Positions 6,101 to 14,139 of a DNA stretch of 31,521 nucleotides are shown here, one piece after another. The stretch lies in NCBI GenBank assembly GCA_900759335.1, contig CAAEUX010000089.1, positions 1-31,521 of the forward strand, given 5' to 3'. This DNA is from an uncultured Collinsella sp. (lineage in GTDB: Bacteria > Actinomycetota > Coriobacteriia > Coriobacteriales > Coriobacteriaceae). How positions within the stretch are numbered: the stretch's first letter is position 1; the number at the start of each line of letters is the position of its first letter. The notes under the pieces were generated by a model. It saw only the letters and a program-made list of their open reading frames with translations, had not been told where the DNA came from and ran no database searches. Made by a program: the position numbers and the translations under genes.

Positions 6101-7965
6101 CGAGCTTTGGCTTTGCGGTCTTTACCGAGGATTCGCTCGCGCATCTCGTGAAGCCCGAGCGCCCGATCCGCGTCGTCGACCAGTGGATGTACCACTCGCG
6201 CCTCTACGCCGTGGCCCGTTTTGTGACGATGCGCAACGATCTGGACCTGATCCAGCTCAACTCTTTCGGCTGCGGCCTCGATGCCCTGACCACCGATCAG
6301 GTGCAGGAGATTCTGGAAGCCAGCGGCAAGATCTATACCGTGCTCAAGATCGACGAGGTATCCAACCTGGGCGCCGCGCGTATCCGTATTCGCTCGCTCA
6401 TGGCAGCGCTCAAGGACCAGGAGGCCGAGCGCCTGGCCGAGGCCACGGCCGCGGGCGAGGCCTACGAGCAGGGCGATGCCGCGCCGGTGGGGCCCTCCAC
6501 GGATGCCCCCGCGTTCGCGAGCCGCAAGTACACGTTCGAAGCGCAGCGTGAGAGCGCATCGACCGCGTGGCCCAAGGTGCCCTTTACCGAGCAGATGCGC
6601 GACGAGGGCTACACCATTCTGTGCCCGCAGATGGCGCCGATCCACTTTGACCTGGTCAAAGAGGTGTTCCGCGGTGCCGGCTACAACCTGGAGCTGCTGC
6701 CCTCGACCGACCATGACGCCGTCGAGGCGGGCCTGCGCTACGTGAACAATGACATCTGCTATCCGTCGATTCTGGTGACGGGCCAGATTATGGAGGCCAT
6801 CGAGAGCGGTCGATACGATCTGTCCAAGACGGCTGTGGTCATCAGCCAGACCGGCGGCGGCTGCCGTGCCACCAACTACATCGCACTCATCCGCAAGGCC
6901 CTGCGCGAGAGCGGCCACCCCGAGATTCCGGTGATCTCGCTTTCGGCCGTGGCGCTCGGCGAGGACAACCCCGGCTTTAAGATTACGCCAGCGCTGCTTA
7001 AGCAGGCAGTTTACGCGGTACTCTTTGGCGACGTGATGATGCAGATGCTCTATCGCTGCCGCCCGTACGAGGCCACGCCCGGTGCCGCCAACGCGCTCTA
7101 CGAGGAGTACATGGCGCGCGCCCGCAAGCTGGCGCCCAAGTTCAACAGGCACAACTACACCAAGCTGTGCCGCGAGGCCATCCGCGCGTTCGACACCATG
7201 CCGCTCGTGGGCGAGGGCACCAAGCCGCGCGTGGGTGTGGTCGGCGAGATTCTGGTCAAGTTCCATCCCACGGCCAACAACCACGTGGTCGACGTGATCG
7301 AGCGCGAGGGCTGTGAGGCCGTGGTGCCGGGCCTGCTCGACTTCTTCCTGTACTCCATGAGCAACGCCGAGTTGCAGAAAGACGAGCTGGGAAGCTCTGC
7401 CACTACGCGCGCTGGTATGCAGGCGCTCATCAAGCTCGTGGACTGGATGCGCACGCCGGTGGAAGAGATGCTCGAAAAGTCCCGCCGCTTTGAGGCGCCC
7501 GAGCGCATCGGCACCATGGCCGACAAGGCCCGCACGGTGCTTTCGGTGTGCAACAACATGGGCGAGGGCTGGTTACTCACGGCCGAGATGCTCGACCTGA
7601 TCGATCACGGTGCGCCCAACATCATCTGCACGCAGCCCTTTGCGTGCCTGCCCAATCACGTGGTGGGCAAGGCCGTGATCAAGGAGCTGCGCCGTCAGCA
7701 CCCCGAGAGCAATATCGTCGCGGTGGACTACGACCCCGGTGCGTCCGAGGTCAACCAGCTCAACCGCATTAAGCTCATGATTAGCGTGGCCAAGGAAAAC
7801 ATGCGCGCCGGTAAGGGCTTTAAGCTCGAGAAGGTGGCGCCGCTCGCGATGGACGAGGTCACTGGCCAGATGCGTGCCCATGACGGCTGCGTGAGCTGCG
7901 GGCCGGCCAGTGAGGAGGCCGTTGCATCGGTCGCCAAGCGCCTGGGACGCGGCATTAAGAAGTAG
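3184..7965 (+). CDS. fused acyl-CoA dehydratase activase / 2-hydroxyacyl-CoA dehydratase-type protein
   Basis: The product has 1593 residues. Residues 1-82 are an alanine-rich helical extension. Two ATPase domains of the BadF/BadG/HgdC fold follow, with phosphate loops GIDVGSTTVK (about 88) and GIDAGSTTMK (about 402). Each has the paired cysteines expected to hold a [4Fe-4S] cluster between subunits (GTCAGGTG and SRCGVF; EACSSGCG and SRCTVF). A cysteine motif RCGRCSNNC (about 685-693) and a DUF2229-type region (about 745-960) come next. The C-terminal third resembles the dehydratase D subunit and ends with DGCVSCG. The family couples ATP hydrolysis to low-potential electron transfer onto a dehydratase, or other CoA reductase, partner. 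The start is fixed by GAGGAG just upstream. A terminator follows the stop. Confidence 0.88.
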   Translation: MSKLVEGIKDRMVAAAREAAPAVVDAAQKAATAAAEKVAEAVADAKNVAGETSVVSEPATAAEPVAAAQAPEGAIFNPEAARGNLHLGIDVGSTTVKLAVLNDDNQIVYAKYQRHHTDVRACARDLFEGAATVLPTAQMTCAITGSGGLLLSQWLDLEFVQEVIASKRAVETLIPATDVAIELGGEDAKIIYFDNGIEQRMNGTCAGGTGAFIDQMATLLHTDASGLNELAANATTIYPIASRCGVFAKTDVQPLLNEGARPEDVAASIFQAVVTQTISGLACGRPIRGNVAFLGGPLQYLSELRHRFYLTLNLDEEHRIVPQNAHLFVASGAAMAHESNKLSTFPQLIEAIDALGDTQGAEVERLDPLFATDEDFAEFKTRHDQEVVPKGKLDGYTGRVFIGIDAGSTTMKAALVGEDGQLLHTWYGNNNGDILGTAKVIMADFYNHIPAGCTIGHVTTTGYGEALLIEALKADSGEIETVAHLRGAKAFLPGAEFILDIGGQDMKCLRVKDGVIEHIMLNEACSSGCGSFIESFAVSMNMDVRAFADAAIHAKAPVDLGSRCTVFMNSRVKQAQKEGATVGDIAAGLSYSVIKNALFKVIKLRDPKEIGSQVIVQGGTFMSDATLRAFEQLTGVHAVRPDIAGCMGAYGAALLARDRAGADGTSTILSAEDIAHLTVTQKHVRCGRCSNNCQLTVNDFGGGRRFITGNRCEKGAGHKKQKTEAPNLFKKKNELLFNREVLSPDEAPRGTVGIPRALNMYENYPFWHAFFTRLGFSVQLSDQSSKKTYQAGIESMPSESVCYPAKMSHGHVMNLIDRDVDFIWMPCVRWERKEDPTAGNCYNCPIVMSYPTALALNIDEIREQNIEFLYPFVPYHDKTELKRRLYQVLAVDRVADAQAGRGRVRGPKITRSEVDAAVNAAFEADARFHEDIQTMGEEALKWVEDHGGHGIVLAGRPYHNDPEINHALPELISSFGFAVFTEDSLAHLVKPERPIRVVDQWMYHSRLYAVARFVTMRNDLDLIQLNSFGCGLDALTTDQVQEILEASGKIYTVLKIDEVSNLGAARIRIRSLMAALKDQEAERLAEATAAGEAYEQGDAAPVGPSTDAPAFASRKYTFEAQRESASTAWPKVPFTEQMRDEGYTILCPQMAPIHFDLVKEVFRGAGYNLELLPSTDHDAVEAGLRYVNNDICYPSILVTGQIMEAIESGRYDLSKTAVVISQTGGGCRATNYIALIRKALRESGHPEIPVISLSAVALGEDNPGFKITPALLKQAVYAVLFGDVMMQMLYRCRPYEATPGAANALYEEYMARARKLAPKFNRHNYTKLCREAIRAFDTMPLVGEGTKPRVGVVGEILVKFHPTANNHVVDVIEREGCEAVVPGLLDFFLYSMSNAELQKDELGSSATTRAGMQALIKLVDWMRTPVEEMLEKSRRFEAPERIGTMADKARTVLSVCNNMGEGWLLTAEMLDLIDHGAPNIICTQPFACLPNHVVGKAVIKELRRQHPESNIVAVDYDPGASEVNQLNRIKLMISVAKENMRAGKGFKLEKVAPLAMDEVTGQMRAHDGCVSCGPASEEAVASVAKRLGRGIKK

Positions 7966-7993
7966 CTGGCCTGCTATGGGCTAGATATGAGGC

Positions 7994-8031
7994 AAACGGG
8001 TGGTAGCCATACCGGCTACTACCCGTTTTTT
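7994..8031 (+). terminator. intrinsic terminator after the activase gene
   Basis: A 13-bp stem (ACGGGTGGTAGCC from 7996, pairing with GGCTACTACCCGT to 8026, one G-U pair) is followed by TTTTTT. Confidence 0.85.
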
Positions 8032-8051
8032 GCTGGACATATGTTGCGCAA

Positions 8052-8271
8052 ATGACCTTGCTACAGCCTTCCGTGGGCTCGCCCGATTTCTGGGCTGGCT
8101 CGGGCTTTGAAGACAAGTTATTGCAGGCCCAGGGCGATTTCTCGCTCAATGCAGGCCGGCACAGCGTGACCTATCTGCCAAACGACGAGACGACCGCTAC
8201 GGTCTACCCATCGCCACCTACGAGATGGAAGCCGAAAAGTACATCTACCGCGTGTACAAGTACGAGCTGTA
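8052..8271 (+). pseudogene. frameshifted gene remnant
   Basis: An ATG frame from 8052 encodes a protein-like stretch including LLQAQGDFSLNAGRHSVTYL, then turns into low-quality proline/serine sequence. From about 8205 a second frame gives LPIATYEMEAEKYIYRVYKY and EL before TAG at 8269-8271, which looks like the true C-terminus. A single indel near 8200 would join them. There is no ribosome binding site; a TGTTGCGCAA element abuts the ATG. The family is not recognised, and it is probably the relic of a longer gene. Confidence 0.35.
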
Positions 8272-8462
8272 GCGTTGCGCTTAGGTTTGACCAATGGAGT
8301 ATGAAAACACGCCGTTCGCCGATGCCCCCTCCGCGAGTGGCAGCCATATGGTTTGATGTCAGAAACATATAGTTGTCGCCAGCCTGCTGGCGACGTTCCC
8401 CCTGATATCGGAGGTTCCAGGTATGTTTCACGCTCCGTTAAACAACTATCGGTTGGGCTAAC
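8272..8462. other. gene-free stretch with one stable hairpin
   Basis: Perfect 8-bp arms GTCGCCAG (8375-8382) and CTGGCGAC (8387-8394) with loop CCTG lie in this region, without a T-run. A 20-codon ATG frame (8294-8356, MEYENTPFADAPSASGSHMV) has no ribosome binding site and may be more debris from the neighbouring remnant. Nothing else is recognisable. Confidence 0.4.
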
Positions 8463-8912
8463 ATGGGTCGCCGTGCTATTTCGATAACCCTTGCAGTGGT
8501 CTGCCTGGCTGTGCTCCTGGGCGCTACAGGGCTGTTTGCTATAAGTCGAGAAACGTCCTATATGCAGGAATGCGCTTCCGAAGGGTTTGCCATTGACGGT
8601 TACTATCGGGACGACAAGACGAGTCTGGAAACCCTGGCCTTTCTTGAAGAGGATAACCATCGGTGGCAACTGGTCGACAAAGACGGCAGCTGCGTAGACG
8701 GGCAGTTTAAGCGTACGGATGACCCCAACATCCTGATATTAAAGAAGGAAAACGGCGAAGAATTCGGTACGGTTCACGTAGCGTATACGTCACGCCGACG
8801 CGAGCAGGGCCAGCTCTATCTATTTAGAGATAGCAAAGTGACCCGATTTTATCTTGTGAGCACCGATCCGGCGTTTACGGTGGAGTCTGGCGATGTCGAT
8901 GCGGACGTCTGA
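8463..8912 (+). CDS. small membrane-anchored extracytoplasmic protein, unknown function
   Basis: The product has 149 residues. An N-terminal helix (ISITLAVVCLAVLLGATGLF, residues 6-25) after MGRRA is an uncleaved anchor or signal peptide; there is no lipobox cysteine. The rest is polar and beta-rich (WQLVDKDGSCVDGQFKRTDD), has two cysteines (C37 and C77 by count) that might pair outside the cell, and ends in acidic residues. The family is not recognised. The ribosome binding site is weak (GGTTGGG). The gene stands alone between a remnant and a terminator. Confidence 0.7.
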   Translation: MGRRAISITLAVVCLAVLLGATGLFAISRETSYMQECASEGFAIDGYYRDDKTSLETLAFLEEDNHRWQLVDKDGSCVDGQFKRTDDPNILILKKENGEEFGTVHVAYTSRRREQGQLYLFRDSKVTRFYLVSTDPAFTVESGDVDADV

Positions 8913-8930
8913 TTCACGGCAATAAAACAG

Positions 8931-8967
8931 CGAGCGGGGCGCGGACGTGAACTACGTCCCGCTTTTT
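8931..8967 (+). terminator. terminator after the small anchored protein gene
   Basis: GCGGACGT (8941-8948) pairs, with one bulge, with ACGTCCCGC (8954-8962), followed by TTTTT. Confidence 0.65.
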
Positions 8968-9039
8968 GCATGTGCCTGCGTCGCGTCTGAGCCTCGCCGC
9001 GACTTGCGCCTGTGCGCGGGAGCCATCCCATGCTCCGCA

Positions 9040-10179
9040 TTACTCCACATCAAACTCAACGCGATCGAGCTCGGGCACATTGAGGTCGATGAGTTTGCGG
9101 GCGACACGGCGGTCGTGCGCCCCAAGCGCCTCGCTTGTCGTCACATGGGCGACAATCTCGCGCTCGACGATGCCCTCCTCGTCGCCTTCGGTGGTCGAGG
9201 TTTCGACGGCGACGGTGTAATCCTTAAAGCCTGGCAGCACCGCCGCAAGCTCGCGCGTGGTTTCGGTCACGCTGTAGCCGTCCTGCACGCCGGCCTGCGC
9301 CGAGCCAATGGAACCCGCGGTCATAACGATGCAGGGGATGGCAAAGATCACCGTGCCCACAATAATGCGGCGGCGCACCTTGCGTGACAGCTCGTCGACC
9401 TCGGCGTTTTCCTCGGCGGTCACAATGCCGTCGCCGTTGAGATCACGCTTGAGCGGTACACGTAAAAGAAGCAATACGGCTTCGGCCGCCAGCGCGATAA
9501 AGACCACGTTGATGCCAAACTCATAAAGCGCCGAGAGAAACAGTGACCCGCTTGCGATGGCGATGCCGTAGCCCGCCGCGCACAGGGGCGGCATGAGCGC
9601 GGTCGCCACGGCCACGCCGGCGATGAGCGTGGCGGGTTCCTGGTCGCGCGAGTTGCCCAGCCCGCCTGCAAAGCCGCCTGCGAGTGCGACGGTAAGGTCC
9701 CAGACGGTGGGTGTCGAGTTGTCGATGATGGCGGCCGTGGTGGTGCCAAGGGGCGAGAGCTTAAAGTACAGCGTGGACGTGACCAGGCAAAAGGCCATCT
9801 GCAGCGCAAGGCTGGCGACGGCTTCGACGGTAATCTCGCGGTCGAGCGTGGCAATACCGTATGCCATGGCAAGGACCGAGCCCATGAGCGGGCAGATGAG
9901 CATGGCGCCCACGATGGCGATGTCCGAATCGATATCGAGGCCGATGCTCGCGATCAGCATGGCGATGATGAGGATGCATAGGTGGGAGCCAGTCAGACGC
10001 GCCCCGTTTACAAAACGCTTGCGGATCACGTGATAGGGCGCGCGTCCCTCGCGAATGTTGAACGCGCGCTTTAAAAAGCGACCAGCCTGCTCGGCAGCCT
10101 CGCTATGAGCAGGGCGGATGCCGTGGCGCCGGTGATGGCGTTCGCGTAGTCGCTTGATCTGTTGTTTGTCGAGTTCCAT
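9040..10179 (-). CDS. DUF389 family membrane protein with EF-hand-like loop
   Basis: The product has 379 residues. A basic cytosolic N-terminus (MELDKQQIKRLRERHHRRHG) is followed by several membrane helices with family-typical glycine/alanine-rich segments (GAMLICPLMGSVLAMAYG; GVAVATALMPPLCAAGYG). The family's function is poorly defined. Between two of the last helices lies DLNGDGIVTAEE, which fits the 12-residue calcium-binding EF-hand loop at positions 1, 3, 5, 6, 8, 9 and 12. A soluble domain follows the last helix. The start at 10179 is chosen because GAGGTGG precedes it; a frame open further upstream has no family-like sequence. The gene is single, convergent with the small anchored protein gene. 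Confidence 0.82.
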   Translation of the reverse strand: MELDKQQIKRLRERHHRRHGIRPAHSEAAEQAGRFLKRAFNIREGRAPYHVIRKRFVNGARLTGSHLCILIIAMLIASIGLDIDSDIAIVGAMLICPLMGSVLAMAYGIATLDREITVEAVASLALQMAFCLVTSTLYFKLSPLGTTTAAIIDNSTPTVWDLTVALAGGFAGGLGNSRDQEPATLIAGVAVATALMPPLCAAGYGIAIASGSLFLSALYEFGINVVFIALAAEAVLLLLRVPLKRDLNGDGIVTAEENAEVDELSRKVRRRIIVGTVIFAIPCIVMTAGSIGSAQAGVQDGYSVTETTRELAAVLPGFKDYTVAVETSTTEGDEEGIVEREIVAHVTTSEALGAHDRRVARKLIDLNVPELDRVEFDVE

Positions 10180-10408
10180 GTCCACCTCGTTCCAGCGCGG
10201 TCCGCGCAACGCGCCCGTTGTCTTAACTCTACACCGTGGCGGGCGGGGTGTCTGTTGGATGCGGAATCCGATAGGGCGGATGACGCGGGAGCAAATGCAA
10301 ATCACAGGCTCAATTCCATCCCGTGAAAATATGATGCACCAGCTCCTTCAAATGTGACGAAATTGTGAAGCACAGGAGCACGAATTTCAAAAAAACGCTG
10401 GTCGCCAA

Positions 10409-10420
10409 TGTTGCGCAACA
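10409..10420. promoter_or_regulatory. TGTTGCGCAACA palindrome upstream of the surface protein
   Basis: This perfect 12-bp palindrome sits in the 306-base gene-free stretch between the DUF389 gene and the surface-protein gene, 66 bases before the ATG. With its flank (CAATGTTGCGCAACA) it recurs exactly at 26587-26601, and TGTTGCGCAA occurs at 8042-8051. It is probably a binding site for a dimeric regulator. No convincing promoter pair was found in the rest of the stretch. Confidence 0.5.
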
Positions 10421-10485
10421 GAATTCAAAAATCGACAGCTACCGTTTGATACGTATGGATACATCCGTGTCAAAGGGAGAAAGCC

Positions 10486-13400
10486 ATGGCAAACTACAGT
10501 CCACAACACTTTGAGCCTCGGGCCAAGGCCGTCAACGTCAAGGGCGTTGCCAACCGCGCCGTCGCAACCGTTTTGACGGCGGGCCTCATCGCTCAGCCGC
10601 TCATGTCGCCGCTGGCGGCAATCGCCGCACCGTCAACCGATAACGGCGATTCTGTTCAGGGGGGGGGTAGTTCTGTAGAGAATACCGTTGCCGCCGGTAA
10701 CCAAGCGGTCGTAAAGACGGCTGCCCAGCTGGCCGAGGAGTCGGCAAAGCAGCTCAAGGACGCTCAGGCCGCCTACGATGCCGCCCAGAAGAAGGCCGAC
10801 GCGGCGGGTCAGTCTCAAAAGCAGGCTCAGCAGCAAAAGGATCAGGCCTCGCAGGCCGTGACCGATAACGCCGCCGAGCAGAACGAGGCCGAGGTAGCCG
10901 CGCTCCAGGAGAAGATTGACGAGCTCAAAGCCGCCGTCGAAAAGACCGAGCAGCAGCAGAAGAAGCTGGGCGACCTGAACGATCAGCTCGATCAAGCCAA
11001 CAAGAGTGTCGAGGATAAGACCCAGGCGCTCAAGGACGCCAAGGCAAAGCAGAATGAGGCCAAGAAGGCCCTCGATGATGCCCAGGCCAAGCTCGAGGCC
11101 ATGGGTATGGACGAGTACGAGGCCGCCAAGAAGGCCGTCGAGGACGCACAGGCAAAGCTCGATGACGCCAATAAGGCCGTTGCTACTGCACAGGCCAATC
11201 TGGACCAGGCCAAGGCTGCCGAGGCTAGCGCCCAGCAGGAAAAGAAGGACACTGAGGCCGCTCTGACGACTGCCCAGGCCAAGAAGCAGGAGACTGCCGC
11301 TGCGCTCGCAGCCGCAACCACCGCGCGCGATAACGCCCAGCAGAAGTTCAACCAGGCGCAGGCCGCGCTCGATGCTGCCGTCTCGGGTACGGGTGTCGAC
11401 CTGAGTGCGCTTGAGGCCGCCAAGATCGCTGCTGCTGGTGAGCTCAAGACCGCGCAGGCGGAGCTCAATGCCGCGACGGATGCCGACGCTACCGCCCAGG
11501 CGAACCTGCAGGCGGCCCAGAATACCGCCACCGCCGCGCAGGAGAAGGCCAACGCCGCCAACGCTGCCGTGGCATCTGCCCAGTCTGCATACGATGCGGC
11601 AAACAAGGAGTATAAGGACGCGGCCAGTAAGCGTGACGCCGCGAAGACGGCATACGAGCAGGCCCAGCAGACCGAGGCCGACAAGAAGGCGGAGTACGAC
11701 CGTCTCGTCGAGATCCGTCAGCAGAAGCACAACGAGTTCAATCAGGCTCGTGCTGAAGTAACCGATGCGAAAAATGCATACGATGCCGCAACCGCCGAGG
11801 TCGAGAAGCTTAACCAGCAGATTGCCGACCTCAAGTCGAACATGACCGTAGACCAGAATGTAATCAGCCAGGGCATGTTCGGCTTCATGAACTACATCAT
11901 CGGCGGCAGCCAGTTCACAGCCACGCAGAAAAAGAACGCCCAGGAAGCCGTATCGATGCTGACCGGTGCCGCTGACAAGGCCGAATGGTATGACCAGTAC
12001 GTCGATCATGACATGTCTCGCGACACCAACCCGCTCTCCCTGGAGCAGATGCGCAACGCCTTGACATATCTCGACACCCAGAACAACCTCCGCAAGGCGA
12101 ACGGCCAGTCGGCGCTCAGCGTCAGCCTCCGCATGACTGCGGCAGCCGCCCTTAATGTATCATATTCATCGAACATCTGGGGACACTCGGGCTGCTACTG
12201 GGACAATGGAGAAAATCTTGCCGGCGGCGGCGGCGCATATACCGGCGGCGAGACCGAGGATACGCTTGGCTGGCCATATACCGGTCTCTACACTCAGGAA
12301 AAAGAGGCATTCGATAAGTACGTCGAAAAGAATAGTGACCTTGGAAACCATCGATATGATTCCTACTATATCTACCAGCACTACAGCAGCATCTACCATG
12401 AGTGCGGGCACTATCTCAACATCATCGATGCCGGCACGAAGGCTATCGGCATCGCGACCGGTAGCGGTAAGAACACCGATTCCGAGGTAACAATCTTCGA
12501 TTACAGCTCTTTTGACAGTGAGGCTGATTTCACTGTCTCCGAGTTCAAGAAGCTCCTGAACGACTACATCGATTCCGCATACAACGCAGGCGGCACGCAG
12601 GAGCAGAAGGAGCAGCTGAAGCAGCTGCAGAATAAGCTGGCAGAAGCGCAGAAGAACTTCGGGACTGCTGGAACGGCTTATTCTAACGCATTGGATAAGC
12701 AAGAAAGCGCGCGCGACGCCTATACCGCGGCCGACACGAACGCGAACACCGCCAAGGGCGAGTACGAGAAGGCCAAGTCCGGCACCGCCGCCGCGAAGAC
12801 GGCATACGACGCCGCGAAGGACGCGCTCGGCGGAATCGACATCGAGTCCCTCAAGCAGAACCTCGATGCCGCCAAGAGCAAGGCCGCTACTGCCCAGGCA
12901 GCTCTCGATAAGGCAAACGCCACGCTTGCTGACAGCAAGACGAAGGCAGCCGACGCCGCTGCTCACAAGGCGAAGGCTCGCAGCGCCCGCGATGCCGCCA
13001 AGGCAAAGTCCGAACAGGCCAATGAGGCGTATGGCAACGCTACCGCTTCGGTCAAGGACCTTGCCGCCAAGCGCGATGCAGCCCAGGCGGACCTTGCGAA
13101 TAAGCAGGGCTCGCTTGGCGATGCCAAGAAGGCCGACGATGCCGCCCAGACTGGTGTAGACAAGGCCCAGGCCGCAGATGTCCAGGCCGCGACTGCTCTT
13201 TCGGACGCCAAGCAGGCAGTTGCCGCCAAGACGCAGGCTGTGTCCGATGCGCAGGCCAAGGCCAAGGCTGCTGAGGGTGAGCTGGCTACCGCGAACAAGG
13301 CCTTCGAGCGCTTTGCCGGCGCCCAGAAGGCGGTCGACGACGCCAAGGCCGCCTATGACGCTGCCGTCGCCGGTGTCGCCGATGCCCAGAAGCAGCTCGA

Positions 13401-13938
13401 GGCCGCCAACGAAGCCGTCGTCGATGCGAATTTCGAGATCGTCAAGGCCAAGGCCGAGCTTGCCAGCGATGAGGCACTCAAGGCCGATCTTGAGGCTGTC
13501 GACCACAAGGCATCCCTTGCCGCGGGCACGACGGGCAACGAGAAGCTGGTCAAGCTGAACGCTGCCTACGCTCGCTATAAGGCTGCCGTCGATGCCGCCG
13601 CTGGTCTCAAGGCTGCTCTGAGCGATGCCGATGCCAAGCTGTCCGATGCCAACGACGCCTATGCCGCCGCGCTGGCTGAGCTTGGCGATGCCAAGGATGC
13701 CCTGGCTGCCGCGCAGGCCGAGTACGACAAGTATCATCCCAAGGCTGAGCCGCAGGCCAAGCCTCAGGTTGCACAGGCTGCTGCAAAGGCTCCTGTCGCC
13801 AAGAAGAAGGCCACGTCGGCCGCGCTCGCCCAGACTGGCGATGACTCCGCTCTTGCGGGCGAGGTGTTCGTCATCGGCGGTATCACCCTCGTGGCCGCTG
13901 GTGTGACGCTGAGCGATCGTCGTCGCAAGCAGATGTAG
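10486..13938 (+). CDS. LAQTG-anchored coiled-coil surface protein with central CAP-like domain
   Basis: The product has 1150 residues. The secretion signal lies at about residues 20-48 (VANRAVATVLTAGLIAQPLM, then SPLAAIAA). Residues 70-450 and 705-1085 are alanine/lysine/glutamine-rich heptad sequence, a long coiled coil. Between them, about 485-700, lies a CAP/SCP-like domain recognised by NNLRKANGQSALSVS, WDNGENLAGG and HECGHYLNIID. The C-terminus has a proline/alanine/lysine wall-spanning linker, the sortase-like signal LAQTG (about 1114-1118), a hydrophobic helix and RRRKQM. Likely role inferred: a stalk-like adhesin or surface enzyme attached to peptidoglycan. AAAGGGAGAAAGCC precedes the ATG. 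A nine-G tract at codons 58-61 could switch the gene on and off. It is a single gene followed by a strong terminator. Confidence 0.9.
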   Translation: MANYSPQHFEPRAKAVNVKGVANRAVATVLTAGLIAQPLMSPLAAIAAPSTDNGDSVQGGGSSVENTVAAGNQAVVKTAAQLAEESAKQLKDAQAAYDAAQKKADAAGQSQKQAQQQKDQASQAVTDNAAEQNEAEVAALQEKIDELKAAVEKTEQQQKKLGDLNDQLDQANKSVEDKTQALKDAKAKQNEAKKALDDAQAKLEAMGMDEYEAAKKAVEDAQAKLDDANKAVATAQANLDQAKAAEASAQQEKKDTEAALTTAQAKKQETAAALAAATTARDNAQQKFNQAQAALDAAVSGTGVDLSALEAAKIAAAGELKTAQAELNAATDADATAQANLQAAQNTATAAQEKANAANAAVASAQSAYDAANKEYKDAASKRDAAKTAYEQAQQTEADKKAEYDRLVEIRQQKHNEFNQARAEVTDAKNAYDAATAEVEKLNQQIADLKSNMTVDQNVISQGMFGFMNYIIGGSQFTATQKKNAQEAVSMLTGAADKAEWYDQYVDHDMSRDTNPLSLEQMRNALTYLDTQNNLRKANGQSALSVSLRMTAAAALNVSYSSNIWGHSGCYWDNGENLAGGGGAYTGGETEDTLGWPYTGLYTQEKEAFDKYVEKNSDLGNHRYDSYYIYQHYSSIYHECGHYLNIIDAGTKAIGIATGSGKNTDSEVTIFDYSSFDSEADFTVSEFKKLLNDYIDSAYNAGGTQEQKEQLKQLQNKLAEAQKNFGTAGTAYSNALDKQESARDAYTAADTNANTAKGEYEKAKSGTAAAKTAYDAAKDALGGIDIESLKQNLDAAKSKAATAQAALDKANATLADSKTKAADAAAHKAKARSARDAAKAKSEQANEAYGNATASVKDLAAKRDAAQADLANKQGSLGDAKKADDAAQTGVDKAQAADVQAATALSDAKQAVAAKTQAVSDAQAKAKAAEGELATANKAFERFAGAQKAVDDAKAAYDAAVAGVADAQKQLEAANEAVVDANFEIVKAKAELASDEALKADLEAVDHKASLAAGTTGNEKLVKLNAAYARYKAAVDAAAGLKAALSDADAKLSDANDAYAAALAELGDAKDALAAAQAEYDKYHPKAEPQAKPQVAQAAAKAPVAKKKATSAALAQTGDDSALAGEVFVIGGITLVAAGVTLSDRRRKQM
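10659..10667 (+). repeat. G9 homopolymer tract, possible phase-variation switch
   Basis: Nine consecutive G lie in codons 58-61, just after the secretion signal. The frame shown is intact. One extra G gives CAG GGG GGG GGG TAG, and one fewer gives GGG GGG GTA GTT CTG TAG. Either slip therefore truncates the protein right after its signal peptide. Confidence 0.7.
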
Positions 13939-14007
13939 CGTTTCGAGCGTAGATTCTGCAACGAACTTCGGTTCATAGCAGGAACGCTTCGATAGCTTAA
14001 CCGATAA

Positions 14008-14049
14008 GGCCGGCGCGCTGTTAAACGCAGCGCGCCGGCCTTTCTTTGT
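14008..14049 (+). terminator. strong terminator after the surface-protein gene
   Basis: Perfect 13-bp GC-rich arms (GGCCGGCGCGCTG, 14008-14020, and its complement, 14028-14040) with a 7-base loop are followed by TTTCTTTG. Confidence 0.9.
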
Positions 14050-14058
14050 TTCGATATC

Positions 14059-14098
14059 AAAAAGCCCGGTCAGCAGCCGTGAAAGCTACCGGCCGGGC
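14059..14098 (-). terminator. terminator of the OPT transporter gene
   Basis: On the minus strand a GCCCGG/CCGGGC stem (14098-14064), with further pairing inside, ends in TTTTT (14063-14059). Confidence 0.75.
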
Positions 14099-14139
14099 AA
14101 GCCGTAGGCAATATGGTTGCTGTCGAGCAGCTGCTCAGC

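Noticed and set aside
3169..7284. 1371-codon open frame on the minus strand opposite the activase fusion
   Set aside because: It is a composition shadow of the GC-rich plus-strand gene: low-complexity sequence, no ribosome binding site, no domain, while the plus strand has clear motifs throughout.
10750..13730. Repetitive DNA that might be taken for a CRISPR array or tandem satellite
   Set aside because: The repeats follow heptad codons for a coiled coil, with variable spacing and no identical repeat-spacer pattern.
10633..13737. Two long minus-strand frames (458 and 523 codons) opposite the surface protein
   Set aside because: Leu/Gly/Arg-rich mirror of alanine and lysine codons in the coiled coils, without start signals.
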